Below are positions 34,917 through 46,929 of a DNA stretch of 64,000 bases, piece by piece; the stretch's first letter is position 1, and each line of letters starts with the position of its first letter. The notes under the pieces were generated by a model. That model worked only from the letters and a program-made list of their open reading frames with translations, was not told the origin of the DNA and searched no databases. This stretch comes from Hofstenia miamia (taxonomy: Eukaryota > Xenacoelomorpha > Acoela > Hofsteniidae), in contig CABFPE010000042.1 of the NCBI GenBank assembly GCA_900660155.1, positions 448,900 through 512,899 on the forward strand, written 5' to 3'. A program made the position numbers and the translations under genes.

Positions 34917-35503
34917 CTACAAAATTAACAGTGGATCAGGAGGATCCTCCTTGGTCTTGGGCTCATCAATGATGAAGCCCTCACTATTGGCAACTAAACA
35001 AATTACAGCACAGCATTGAGACTTCATGTGACCCTTCTTACCACAGCAGAAACAGGGAGTTTGTTCAAGTTCTATCTTCACTTTGGGAGTAACAGTGCTT
35101 GAGGAAGTAGGAGGTTTCTGCAATGAAGAACCTGCTTTATAATCTCTGGCATCTTTGTTGATATGAGTAGTATTGTGAAGCATGTACACAATGCTAATAG
35201 CTTTAAAAATTATCAGGTTGAGATCATCTTCAGGATCACACTTGAGTTCAAGACAACTATGAATGTTGGGCAGAAAGCCCTGACAAATATACAAAAAGAT
35301 CATGCTTTGAATATTTGAGAGTAAGCTTGCTTAAGTGAAACAACCTTTTTACCTCCGTGATGTACATACAGACATTGTAGCCCTTCTTGAACAAGAGATT
35401 GCAAAGTAGTGTCTTGTATTGATGCTTAATGTGAGGCGCCTTGTAGTGGTCCTTGAAATAGCTGATTAGAAGTTGGTAATTAGTCTTGATGTCTTGTTTG
35501 AGC
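34917..35503 (-). pseudogene. Gag C-terminal part, copy C
   Basis: It contains the zinc knuckle CFCCGKKGHMKSQC and the capsid end. It is broken at about 35503, where sequence of copy D begins. Confidence 0.75.
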
Positions 35504-36197
35504 TTTAGAAATCTTACATTGCTGTTCTTCATTTCTCTGGGACCTAACTGGTAGAGGTGTGTGACAAAGGTCTGGGACTAGAGGGGGTTATCAAGTCACT
35601 GTGAGGTGTTTTTAATGTTAGTACTCAAATTAGCAAAATGCACCCTGTACTTACTTGACTCCTCAGATTCCAGAGGGGCTATTTGTTGCCCCAAGTAGTC
35701 ATAGTAATTGTGCTCCCAAAGGGGCTATTTATCACACTGAGTAGTGGTGCTGTTTGCTACTTGAGTCCTCTTGAGTCCTGCCTTATTTCCAGGATAAGCT
35801 CTCCTCTATTCAATGTTGGTTGATGTCTCAACTCCTTTCATCTCATGGATTATGACTTTGCCTCATTTGTCTCCTCAGTGGCAGATGGTTTTCTGTTCAT
35901 TTCATCTATTTTGACTTGGTTACTAAACATAGAAATTAAATTGAGTTCCCAATCTTGGGTATTTAAATGATCTAAATACTCTTGGTCTCTAACTCTATGT
36001 CTAGGCAAAATATGAGTAGCAGTAATGTTGCTACTATTACCAAGGTTACTATCAAACTCAACCTCAGTGAGGTTGTCTTCCTCAAATTCAGTGAGGTTAT
36101 CATAAGACTCAAGTTCATTTACTCTGTCATTGACAAGTGAAAATTCACTATTAGGGTTGATGACAACATTATTAATGTCTTTAACAGTTCTCTTGAG

Positions 36198-37430
36198 TCA
36201 TTGAAAATGGGTGACTCTCCCATTACTTAATAAATATTTATGATGATCTAACACTTTGGTTATAGTGAACAGACCTTGCCATTTAGTAGCAAGCTTCCAT
36301 ACTTGATTAGTGATGTGGCAAGGGAAAAAAGCAAAGACCTTGTTGCCAAGCTTATGAGGCTCACCATATAATTTAAGATTAAAATTCCACTGTTGGCTGA
36401 TGAAAGATTGATTAGTATTTCTGCAAATAGTTAAGTGTACTTCTTGGAATTCATGTAACATACAATTCACAAAATTCTCTAATGTGGGTTCATTATAATC
36501 AGGAAACATAATAGAAAGAGGCATACTTGCTTTGTGACCAAAATTAGCCTTAAAATGACTGAACTTTGTAGTAGAATGCACTGCAGTGTTGTAAAAATAT
36601 TCTACAGCTTCAATAATGTGTTTCCAATTTTGGCCTGCTGCTTGGGCAAGAGTGACTCAAATTAGCTTAATAACTGTATGGTTAAGCTGTTCCACTACTC
36701 TGTTGGGCTGCAGGTGATATGCAGTAGTGAACTCATGGATTATTTCAAGTTCTTTCATTAAAGTCTCCATAAGGTGGTTATCAAACTGGGGACCATGATC
36801 AGATATCAGGCGTTCCATGGGCCCAAACTTAAGGATCCATTCCTTGACCACTTTCTCTAAAATAACCTTGGCAGTGGTGCTGTTGTGGGGGATGAGTCAG
36901 GCATACTTAGTAAAATGGTTGATATGTACAAGAAGATAATGGTACCCTTCTTCATCATGGGAGAGTTTCTCAATGTCCATGTGTACAACTTCATTTGTGC
37001 ACTCTGTGGCTCTGCTGTGAAGCTCAACTCACTGCTCTGGGAAGTGCTTCATTCCTTGTAATAAACAAGTAATACATTTATCAATCATGTCCTGTACTGT
37101 GGCTCTAATGCCAACTGTGACATACCTTGCATTAAATGTATGCACTGTTTGTATAATGCCTAAGTGGCCTTTTTCATGAATTTTTTGCACCAGATCTCTT
37201 CAGAAATACTCAGGGACAGCTAACTGACTATTTTGGCTTTGAGCATAAAGCAGGCCTGCCTCTGTCTGTTTCCAGCTGTATTGCCAAAAGTATCTGTTGG
37301 CCACAGGTCTGAGGGTGTAATTGGTGATCTTAAATTTTGCGATGATTTTGCTTAGTACCTTATCATGATGTTGGCAGTGCAGAATCTCTGCTTCAGTGAT
37401 TTCTTCCTTTACAATGATTGGAAGGATCAC
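36198..37430 (-). pseudogene. Integrase, copy D
   Basis: The N-terminal part near 37200-37430 includes AEILHCQHHDKVLSKI. The core at 36657-36851 has RLISDHGPQFDNH (second catalytic Asp) and NRVVEQLNHTVIK, where the catalytic Glu block normally reads VERLNHT and here reads VEQLNHT, with Glu kept. The C-terminal part (36198-36581) has WKLATKWQGLFTITKVL and GRVTHFQ. Stops separate the parts. Confidence 0.78.
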
Positions 37431-37466
37431 ATTGCCATGGTGATCTGCATTGATCTCAGGAAGACG

Positions 37467-38135
37467 CTAATAATTGGTAAGAGGGATAAACCCAAAAAGT
37501 GCCTTTTCTCCTTGTGGTTTCCAGAGATTGTGCTCATAGCTATTGAAAGCAGTCCAATAGTCCACATTGTTATGAAGTCTCCCTGGATGATGCTTAATAG
37601 AAAACATAAAATCATTCAAGTATTCAATCACCAGTGCAACAATGTTGGACTTGTCCCTGGAAAATTTTTTCAACCAAGCCAGTGCAGAGTTATCCATTCA
37701 CACAGTAAAGTGATGACCCAAAATAAAGAAATGAAATTTCTTCAGACTTTCTACCAGTGCCAACATTTTGGATTTTATAGCACCCTAATTCTACTCAGCA
37801 TTTCAGAGCTTGTGGCTGAAGTACTGGATCAGGCATTCTCTTCCATCAATGACTTGGCTGAGCATGCCACTAATTGTGACAGAACTGGCATCACAGTCAA
37901 TAAGGAACTCTTTCAAGTAATCTGGCATGTTTAAGCTGGGAATCTTTTGTAGTTCTCCCTTGATTGCATCAAGCTTCTCTTGCTTTGCCCAAGTCCTTTT
38001 AAATTTGATATTGCATTGTAACAAGTTGGAAATATGCTTGGTTATGTTAGCTAATTCAGAGATAAAAGAGCTGTAATAATTTAAGAAACCCATCAGATGT
38101 TGCACATCTCTATGAGAGTGAGGAGTTTCAATCAT
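37467..38135 (-). pseudogene. RNase H, copy D
   Basis: GFLNYYSSFISELANITKHI is the connection motif. EFLIDCDASSVTISGMLSQV contains the catalytic CDAS. After a frame change, a segment ending YLNDFMFSIKHHPGRLHNNV resembles the end of RNase H (H-x-x-G-x-x-N-x-x-D/N). Confidence 0.8.
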
Positions 38136-38149
38136 TCTTGATGGAAATA

Positions 38150-38760
38150 TGACCAGGTTCTATGATTCTCCCAAGAAAGGTAACATGTGGTTGTAACAGG
38201 TAAAACTTGTTTCCATTAACTCAGAGACTGGACTCATACAAAAGATTAGGTGTGCATCCAAGCCTTTCCAGATGCTAGGAGAAGTTGTTACCAGCAATGA
38301 GGATGTCATCCATGTAGGCCATTATGCCAGGCTTGAGTATGTTAGGGCCATTTCTGAGCATGAGGCTGACATATCGCAAAAGGTTGCAGGGGTGTTGCAG
38401 AGCCTGAAGGCCATATATTTCCACTCAAAGAGGCCATACAGAGTAATGAAGGCAGTCTTTGAGATATTGGCAGGCTTCATTGGTACCTGCCAATATGCTT
38501 TGCACAAGTTGAGGCAGGTGAACAACTTATACTGTCTAGCATCATAGTGAAGATCCTTGATGTGGGGGAGTGGGTACACATCCTTTACCATAACATCATT
38601 AAGCTTCCTAAAGTCCACACAGAGACAGTACTTGTTGCCTTGTTTAATAAAGATGGTGGGTGCTGCATAAGGGCTATTGCTAGCCTGAATAATCATTAAT
38701 GTAAAATCACTCAGAATCTTTTCATATTCTTCTCAGAGGTTTTCTGGTACCCTCCTAACA
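38150..38760 (-). pseudogene. Reverse transcriptase, copy D, with YMDD
   Basis: The frame at 38322-38696 has ASNSPYAAPTIFIKQGNKYC, CVDFRKLNDVMVKDVYPLPH and CLNLCKAYWQVPM. After a shift, GIMAYMDDILIAG lies at about 38295-38335. The catalytic box is intact and the frame is not. Ty3/gypsy family. Confidence 0.82.
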
Positions 38761-38983
38761 GGCAGGCAAATTGGATGATCATTCTTGGTTACAATGGAGT
38801 GTTGTTCACCAACAGCCTGGCCAATGCTGATTTAGCCATAATTGAAAACCTCATGGTGTTGCTGAAGCAGGTGAGAAAGTGACTCACACTCTTGAGAGCT
38901 AAGATGTGGATGAGTCTGCTCATTGACAAGAGGGATCTGAACAGGATTGCTTGGTTCCTCCAGATCATGAATGGCAGTTAATA

Positions 38984-39715
38984 TCAGTAGACAGGCAGCT
39001 GCCTGGAATTCCAGATGAAAGTTGTGATAAGTTTTAGCTGAGAAGGGTCTATCTTGACCAATGAATTAGAACTATTTAAGATAGTGACATACAGTCTGCC
39101 TTTAGAGATATGGTAGAGATCAGGGGAGAAGCTGACTCTAGAGAAGCACTTCCCCTTGAATCCAGAAACCATAACATCACCAGTGCAGGCAGAGTCATTA
39201 GTGACAGGAATGTGTTGCCTATGATAAGGCTCAACAACTACACTTTCAGGAAAACTTAACAAGATATCCTGCTCAGGAACACTGGTGAGCTCCTGCCAAT
39301 GTCCACTTTTGCTGATGGAAATCATGTTCTTTCCATAATCAATAACACATACATTCTGCTCAAGAATATCATTTCCCAGAATTATGTCATAAGGGAGTGG
39401 CTGGTCACAGGTATCTATCACAATCAAATCAACAACAAACAGTTCCTGCCAAATGTGTAATTGCAGGTTCAGTACATGCCCTTTCAAAGATAATACATTC
39501 CCAGAGGCATCTAACAGATGTGCAGTAGATGGAAGCAAATCATTTCTTGACAAACATAACTTGGAACAACAAGAGTCACTAATGATTAAGGCCAAAGCCC
39601 CAGTGTTGATGGTGACATTAATCAGAGATCCATTTATATCTACAGGGATAATGTTAGTATGCAACAGTGAAGTGAATACCAGAATGTCATGTGCACATTC
39701 TTCAGGAGGTGGCAC
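38984..39715 (-). pseudogene. Protease, copy D, catalytic Asp replaced by Asn
   Basis: The 243-residue open frame contains VPVDINGSLINVTINTGA (normally DTGA) and, 80 residues on, PYDIILGNDILEQN (the conserved Ile-Leu-Gly strand of retropepsins). The Asp to Asn change requires one G to A transition and should abolish catalysis. The frame is otherwise uninterrupted and runs on into the segment before RT. Confidence 0.8.
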
Positions 39716-39720
39716 TCTGA

Positions 39721-41340
39721 CTAGTTCAACTGATCAGCAGGGCTAACAGGCAAATCAGGAGGACACTCTCCATCTCCAGGCTCATCAATGATGAAGCATT
39801 TGCCATCAGTGACTAAATGAATGACTGCATGGCATTGTGACTTTGTATGGCCTTTCTGGCCACAATGGAAACAACAAGTTTGTTCAAGTTCTATTTTCAC
39901 TGTGGAAGCAAAAGTGCTTGAGGAGGTAGGGAGTTTCTGCAACAAAGAAGAACCCATTTAAGATCTCCAGCATCCTTGTTGATGTGAGTGGTATTGTGCA
40001 GCATGTAAACAATGCTAATAGCTTTATGAATGATTAAATTCAGATCATGTACAGGATCACACTTGAGTTCAAGGCAACTACAAATGTTGGGCTGAAAGCC
40101 CCTACAAATGTACAAAAAGAGATCATGCTTTGAATATTTGGGGGTGAGCTTGCTCTAGCAGAACAGCCTTTCCACCTGCATGATGTAAGTGTGCACATCA
40201 TTGCCTTTCTTAAATGAGAACTCATATAATAGCATTTTGTATTGATGCTTAATGTGAGGTGCCTTGTAATGGTCCTCAAAATAACTGATGAGAAGTTGGT
40301 AATTAGTCTTCACGTCTTGATCCAATGTCATGTATTGGTTGTATGTGAGACCTTGCAGGTAGGTAGAAAATTGAGTGATGGCAGCATCCTGAGTGGCTTT
40401 GTACTGCTGCATGGTCAATTCAAAGAGGAAAAATCACTCTTCAAAAGACTGTGAAATTTCATCATTCTTTCTGGTGAATTTGGGCAATATGAAATAATGA
40501 TTAAATAAGTTAGCAGTTTTGTTTCCAACAGTGGTAGTAGGTAGGATCAATTGGGTAAAAGGTGGTCCACTTTTCAGAGTGGACATGGACAGATCACATG
40601 ACTGTGGTGCAGTAATTGGAGCTACATAAGTGGGGTTAACACAAGTATTAACAGGTGTGGGAGGTGAGACAGTCACACTCAGGATGTATGGAACTGGAGT
40701 GGCAATTGTGGTTAGTGTGGAAACTTGAGTCAAAGCTGACTGTGTAAAATTAAGCTCTCCAGTCATGAAGGAAATGACAAGGGTAACAAACTGAGGCGTC
40801 AATGGTGTAGAGGCAGAGACAATAGGGCTGCTTAGAAGGCAAGCAGAAATCATTTTGGAAATCTGTTCAGACCAGCATTTGGAAAAGGTGTCCAAAGCAT
40901 CTTGTAGAACACTATGAGTTAAATACTCGGAAAATCTAGACTGAGAGAGTGAAGAATAAGGTGGGCTATTCTGCCACAGTGGGAATGTAGGCAGAGATGT
41001 CACCAAAGTTTGGAGTTGAATTTCCAAAGCATGGATTGAATCAATGAAATGTCTCTCTCTCAATTGAGCATCATGAGCCTGTTCTTGCATCTCAGCTTGA
41101 AGCAAATCTAGGCATTGCTCACAAGCAAGCTGGTTTGTTCAGCAAGGGCAGCTCAGATCTGATCAATCTTGGTGTTTTGAGGCTTGGGAGAAGGCAGTGT
41201 CTGTGGGAGAATGTAATAAGGATCAAAAGACAAAGGAGAAACATTTGATATAATTCCAGTGGTGTGAGGAGCAATGCTCAGGCTGCTGGCACTCAGACTG
41301 GGAAACCCTGAGTGAGAGTCCTATTACAAGACAAACTACT
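39721..41340 (-). pseudogene. Gag, copy D
   Basis: It starts at MEFSSLSCNRTLTQGFPS (about 41340). After stops, the frame 40434-41105 holds the helical N-terminal region, ending KFTRKNDEISQSFEE. 40155-40418 carries YLQGLTYNQYMTLDQDVKTN. 39721-39957 carries the knuckle CFHCGQKGHTKSQC. Three frame changes. It forms the particle and binds RNA in related elements. Confidence 0.75.
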
Positions 41341-41799
41341 AAATTCCATTCAGAAAAAACAAGAAAATTCAGAAAAACAATTCCAACAAATTGAGAGAAA
41401 TTCAAACTGGGTTCAGAGAAACAAAAACTAATAATGGTAGACAGCATAGTGTAGGGCACAGTAATAAATCCAAATTCTAGAAAAACAAGACAACAACAAA
41501 ATAACAACCAAAAAAGTAAAAACAACTTTGAAGCTCAGTGACAGCTTCAAAGTACAGAACTACAGCATAAAAATAACATAAGAGGTAAATTTATGCATCA
41601 CTTGGTAGTGAAGTTGATTCATGGCCAGGGGAAACAACTATCCCAGCTGGCTTACACAAAAAGGAAGAACAAGACCAAATATGATAAGAAAACAGGTAAC
41701 AATTCTGCACCTTGTCACAATTACCAGGCAAAATCAGGTGACCACCTCAGTAGCTTCAACAGAATAGAGTAGAGTTCAACTGACACCCTAATTTGTCCA

Positions 41800-41819
41800 G
41801 AATCACATCAGGGTCACCA
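41800..41819 (-). other. Primer-binding site, inner (copy D)
   Basis: The minus strand reads TGGTGACCCTGATGTGATTC, tRNA-Trp type with two mismatches, and follows an intact LTR end GATTCTACA. Confidence 0.65.
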
Positions 41820-42323
41820 TGTAGAATCACAAGGGAGCTCTCAAGCAGTATTGGGAAACTCAAGAGTTAAGATTGAAGGTTGCAAAGTTTACCATTGTAG
41901 AGAGTGACCCACATTCTAGCAAAAGAAAGATTGATGGTTCACTGATTACACTTAAAGAAATAACAGAAATCATCCATAGAGAACAGACTTCCAGCAGTGA
42001 CCAATTCACATGGTATCACAAAATAACAACCAAAAAAGTAAAAACAACTTTAAAGCTCAGTGACAGCTTCAAAGTACAGAACTGCAGCATAAAAATAACA
42101 TAAGAGGCAAAGTTATGCATCAAGTGGTAGTGAAGTTTATTCATGGCCAGGGGAAACAACTATCCCAGCTGGCTCACACCAAAGAGAAAGAACAAAACCA
42201 AATATGATATAGAAACAGTAACAGCTCAACACTATGTTACAATCACTGGCAAAAATTGGATGACTACTTTGGTAACTTTAACAGAAGAGAGTAGAGATTT
42301 AAACTGACACCCTAATTTGTCCA

Positions 42324-42343
42324 GCATCTAGTGAGGGTCACCA
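42324..42343 (-). other. Primer-binding site, outer (copy D), decayed
   Basis: The minus strand reads TGGTGACCCTCACTAGATGC, keeping only the first nine or ten bases of the tRNA-Trp match. The adjoining LTR end reads GATTCTAAA rather than GATTCTACA. Confidence 0.6.
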
Positions 42344-43303
42344 TTTAGAATCATGGGGGAGCTTTGGCTACTCTAGCAGTACTGGGAAACTCAAGAGTTA
42401 AGATCAAAGGTTACAAAGTTTACCATAGTAGAGAGTGACCCACATTCCAACAAAGAAAGAAAAATTGCTGGTTGACCAATTTGCCTAATAAATACAGAAA
42501 TTCCATAAAGAACTCCAGCAGTGACTAATTCACATGACATCATGCCAAAGCCATATCTAGAAAGCTATCCTTACTAGCCAAGGTGCTAATTGTGTGTCTC
42601 AAGTTGTAATTTCTAGCTCAACAAACAATTTTATCTCAGAGGTCTGTTATCTAGCTCATGTAAATAAACAATAAGCAAAAGGCACATAATTGCTGTGCAT
42701 TCACATTTGCCAATGGCATAGTATATTTGCAGTGTTTCATTTTATGTGCATGTATGAATTGATCAAATAAAAGTTGTTATTTCCTACACATAACCATAAC
42801 CTAATGTGACCATGATTTGGGCTGTCACAGTTAAGGAGCTATTTGGCACTCCAGACCCAGTGCAGTTTCCTCCCAAATTGTTGCCAGATCTTAAGCAATA
42901 GTTATCATAACCAAATATTTGATGATAATCTAAAGGGGGTTATTAGATAATAAGAGCAAAAAGATCAAATGCAGTTGAAGGAAGACAAATTTATTGTGTG
43001 CCTCACTACAGTAGTTTCAGATATTTATTACATAAATTGTAAATTATTACATAGATACTGTTTACAGTTTCAAACACAATTTCCCTTGCAAAGTTAAAAC
43101 AAGCAATCACATGTACTTTAAACTGAGATGACAAATAATAATACAATCAAATAACTACACTAAAAATGTGAGCAAATTGAATTAAAGGAATTGATACAAA
43201 TTAATAGCACCTAATCATTAAATAAGGATGCTAAAAAGATGTAAGACCATTTTCAGAGTGCTAAATAATAGAATAAAAAAATAGGGCCTTGAGTGACTCT
43301 ACA
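42344..43303 (-). repeat. 5' LTR of copy D
   Basis: It starts TGTAGAGTCACTC at 43303, aligns over its length with 17460-18400, and is about 960 bp. Outside it lies a short TTAGGG-like run (43310-43325). Confidence 0.8.
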
Positions 43304-43956
43304 TTATTGTTAGGGTTAGGGTTATGGTTGGGGCTATACATGAATTTCAGCAAAATTTATATAATAAAATCATTTCATAAAGTTTTCTCATTTTTCAAAA
43401 TTTATCAGCAAATTTGCAAAGTTAAATTTTACATAGCATAACTTACAAAGAATTTTACAAGTTTAAATTTCACAAAGAAGTTATATAAAAAAACATTTTG
43501 CAAACATTCTTATAACCTTAAGTTTTGTGCATATTACTAATGCTTCCTCAACATACATCATAGGGGTACAGAGTTTACACAATCAGAATTTACATAGACT
43601 ATGAATTTACATCAAGAAGAATTAACATTAATCACAGTTTATATCATCCTTCAAATTTCCTATATACAATGGCAGAAAACACAAAGTTTGAGTTAAGTAT
43701 TGAATACAGTTAAGTGTGAGATTGAATTTTGTTTGATAAATCATAAATTCAGTGTAATGTGTATTGGCTGGCAGAAATTAACATTTTCTAGTCTTTGTTT
43801 GAGTGTGCTTTGATGCATTTCAACTTAATGATTTTTCAAAGAATTTTCAAATTTTTGCTATAATTTTTAATTTCTTACACAAAATATTCATTTGAAGCAA
43901 AACATGCATCTTCAATCAAACTTGAGTTCAGGCTATCAATGATTTCTCTTCCAAAT
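43304..43956. other. AT-rich non-coding stretch
   Basis: It contains GTTAGGGTTAGGGTTATGG at 43310-43328, too short to be called telomeric. No gene was seen. Confidence 0.5.
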
Positions 43957-44255
43957 TTTTCAATGTGGGATTTTCACTAAAATTTAAATTTAAATGTCTT
44001 TATCTAAAAATGTTTAATTTAGTTTAAATTCTTTAAAAAAAAGCAACCATGAAAAATTATTTTCTAAATTTTTCAGAAATTACCTGTCTCTTTCTTGTTC
44101 GAAGATGTCACTATTATTATGATCACACAACTCTTAATTTCTAGAGAGAGTGAATTTTATAATGTTTGCTTTATTTTTAAAAATTTGAGCTAAATTTAAA
44201 ATTTTTGGCTAAAAATATTTAAATTTAAATTTTAGTGAAAATCCTCCATTGAAAA
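43957..44255. mobile_element. Foldback/MITE-like element with about 40-bp inverted ends
   Basis: The left arm (43957-43996) contains GATTTTCACTAAAATTTAAA, and the right arm (44215-44255) is its inverse with three or four mismatches. About 220 bp of AT-rich spacer lies between. No coding capacity. A target duplication was not identified. Confidence 0.6.
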
Positions 44256-44584
44256 CTCTTAGATTTCTTGAATGTAAATGTTAGTCGATGAAAATTCCCA
44301 TCGATGTTAGTTCCTTAGTCGATGGAAATTCTGGTCGACGCAAACTCTGTAGACCACTTCATAGATATAATTTGATTGGTCTATTAGTTTCCTACTACGA
44401 TAGCTTTTAATAGCAGAACAAATTATTTTGAATTTTCTTAGCATACATAATTTTTAGCCCGCGTATATATGTACTGTAATATGGTATTTATTTTCGTTGT
44501 CGAACACCATTTTTACAAATTAATTAATCCTTATTTGATTTTTTCAGCATTACACACATTTATGATTTTTTATTTATCAATTAA

Positions 44585-45215
44585 ATGGATGCATTCAGCA
44601 GTATTTTGGTTTACGATTTTTGTTTTTCCCTGATTTCCTGCCCTTACTTGGGTGTGACATATCTTTTTAACCTTTGGATCGAGAAAGGATATTTTCCTGC
44701 TGCCTTCAAAGTTGAATTCATTAAGCCTCTTCCAAACGTAGTGAGGCCAGTTGAAATCAAAGATTACTTACCAGTGTTGGTGACACCCATTCTTGCCCGT
44801 ACGTTCGAAAGGATTGTTTGCAAATATTTCTTCGCAGATCATACAATAAGTGGGTTTCGCCTAACCTGTTCAGATTCCGCAGACGTACGTCTACTTCTGA
44901 TGCAATTACAAAAATTTCTAACGACGCACAACGCTTTCCTGATTCTGGATATGACTGTTCGGCTATTTAGTATTGATATGACCAAAGGATTTGACATAAT
45001 CAGCCATCGCTCGATCATAAAGCATAAACCCCCTTATAAACCCGTATATTATCAACTTGATACGCAGCTTCCTTCTTGACCGCCAGCAGTGCACGTCTGT
45101 GAACAACAATGTTTCTGAGTTGATTTCCATAAACCAGGGAGTTCCTCAAGGAACAGTCGGGGGAACAGTCTTATGGAGAAGGTTTCATCAGCATATCATC
45201 TACACCGGTATGTGT
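44585..45215 (+). pseudogene. LINE reverse transcriptase fragment
   Basis: The pieces follow non-LTR RT order: IKPLPNVVRPVEIKDYLPVL and LARTFERIVCKYFF (fingers), SGFRLTCSDSADVRLLL, FSIDMTKGFDIISHRSIIK (palm, normally D-x-S-K-A-F-D), a frame change, then IRSFLLDRQQCTSVNNNVSE and INQGVPQGTVGGTVLW. The YxDD box is absent because the copy ends near 45215. CpG content is much higher than in the retroelements to the left. Confidence 0.75.
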
Positions 45216-45249
45216 CTTAAAGGGCTGACTATTGCGAGGAGAGACTGAG

Positions 45250-46185
45250 AAATCGTCTTCCCAGGAGACAGTGGTCCCAGAGACAACGGGACCACAACAT
45301 TTTTCGCAACTGACTCTTTGCACCTTTCGTTTGATCTTTCATACTAATGAATGTCTATTCATTATTGTTAAATAAAAATTAGTAATTAGTAAATACTAAA
45401 CAGTAAGAACATTAACATTCAAGGTCCTCAAAAGACTATGTTGACTTCGTCTTTACTTACTTTTGAATCACCAGGATTCGAATTATCAAACAATGTACTA
45501 CTGAACATAGACAATCGGTTAAGTCGTTGTATTGATTATATTTTGTATACTCTGTCTTATATTTTATATAATTATTATTTTAAATATGTTAAATTATGAC
45601 CAGAGTAATCTAATGATGTTAGTTTACGTAGAGATTCTGCATTAAGAAATTAAGACTAGTCAACGGATTTATATTATTTCAACAGAGTATCCAAACCTAT
45701 TTTATATTTTATTCTTTACAAAGATTTGGATTAATAGTTTTTCTTGGCTTCTATTTACATTGTTATTGAAAAGCCAAACAGTTGTTTCATCTCAATACTA
45801 AAAATACTAAAATGCGTCATTCCCGTCACTACATAAATACACACAGCAAAGGTAAAAATAACAGCTGTAAACAATGTGCTATCCCGAAGCGTGTTGCTTT
45901 TACCACTGTTAGAAAAAGAAAGGGTCGCACTTAAATTAACACTTACTTACATGAGGCTTTTAAAGAGATAAATAACATGGCACAAGAGAAATTCAAATTA
46001 TCAACAAACGGAAGGGAACATTTACATACAAATAACTGCTATTTACAATACAACTATTTACAGCTATTAATATTAGAGGGTACGAAATATAATCGATTAT
46101 GTAAGATACCCATAATTTCTAAAATGTTCCATGTGTAGTCGAATTTGATCATTTGGCTGATCTATACTTTTGATGCAGTAACTTT
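45250..46185. other. Non-coding stretch
   Basis: No supportable gene and no repeats longer than about 20 bp were seen within it. Confidence 0.4.
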
Positions 46186-46189
46186 TACC

Positions 46190-46345
46190 CTAGAAGAAAT
46201 TTTCAGATGTCAAATCTTTCAATGATTTAACATTTTGAAATTGTTGGTATATCAGTCTCCTGCAATGAAATATAAGGTGTTTGTGGTATTCATTTTCTTC
46301 ATTGCAGAGGCGACAACAAGGCATATTGATTACGCGCGAAAAGTA
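46190..46345 (-). pseudogene. LINE C-terminal cysteine knuckle fragment
   Basis: The minus strand reads PCCRLCNEENEYHKHLIFHC then RRLIYQQF, the C-x2-C-x(n)-H-x(n)-C motif found after the RT domain in Jockey/R1-like elements. It is a short piece on the opposite strand to the RT fragment at 44.6-45.2 kb. Confidence 0.6.
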
Positions 46346-46929
46346 GCATTTGTCAATGTTTATTCTATTTTATTAATTATTATTTAGTACATTGTAAAAT
46401 CTGTCAATTTCCCACAAATTTTATAATTTCTGAAGATGAATTCGGAATAGCATTACATAATTTATTATATTGCTGTAATATTTAAATTGGATTTTTATTC
46501 ATTTGTACATGAACCCATCTCGTAATTAATATATTATATATATTTAATAAAATCAATGCACTTAACCATTCACATACACATGAATAACAAAATCAATCAG
46601 CAATCATTGTTCTTGTTCTTGCCGAGCATTCGCTATCAAATATAGTCCAGTTCCTCAACTATATATATGACAATTATAATGCTTTCAAGAAGTCTGGAAA
46701 GGCTGAACGGAAACAACACAAACCAAGAATTGATGCAAAGCGCGTACCTGTCTTCCTTTCTCGCCTGGACCGATTGATCTCTGCTGGTTCCACCACAAGA
46801 ATGACTCCAACCGGCGATCAATGTCAGTTTCTACAGTGACACGTGCAGTCAACAATGAATTGTTCAGCAGTTTGGGATGAACAATGTTATTTAAGTTCAA
46901 TACTGGGCATTCACATGGTTCAAAGAGGA

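Larger units (their letters stand above)
31155..35503. repeat. Copy C: inverted duplicate of 19905-24253
   Basis: Position x here matches position 55408 minus x on the left, within a base, over 4349 bp. The copy includes the junction between copy A and the tail of copy B and the same internal deletions of A. It carries, on the plus strand, the B-type tail, repeats and env-position ORFs (31155-33500). On the minus strand it carries truncated RT (34026-34514), protease (about 34620-34915) and part of gag (34917-35503). A few base differences exist (one stretch near 33750-33790). Homology stops abruptly at about 35503. Confidence 0.9.
41505..42450 (-). repeat. Duplicated leader of copy D
   Basis: Two leader units about 520 bp apart (roughly 41505-42018 and 42023-42450) each contain the segment from AACAACCAAAAAAG to the primer site and the start of adjacent LTR sequence. 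Primer sites lie at 41800-41819 and 42324-42343. The inner unit carries only about 200 bp of LTR before the outer leader begins. Confidence 0.75.
35504..43303 (-). mobile_element. Gypsy copy D, diverged member with full gag-pol
   Basis: Right to left: 5' LTR (43303-42344), primer site, a second leader with its own primer site, gag, protease, RT, RNase H, integrase, tail with a diverged GGGGCTA repeat (35680-35750). It is clearly related to copies A-C but differs at many residues. The 3' LTR is missing because the element is joined to copy C at about 35.50 kb. Frames are broken in several places, and the protease Asp is replaced. Confidence 0.82.

Noticed and set aside
43310..43328. TTAGGG-like run next to the LTR of copy D
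   Set aside because: Only two and a half units, too short for telomeric or interstitial telomere sequence.
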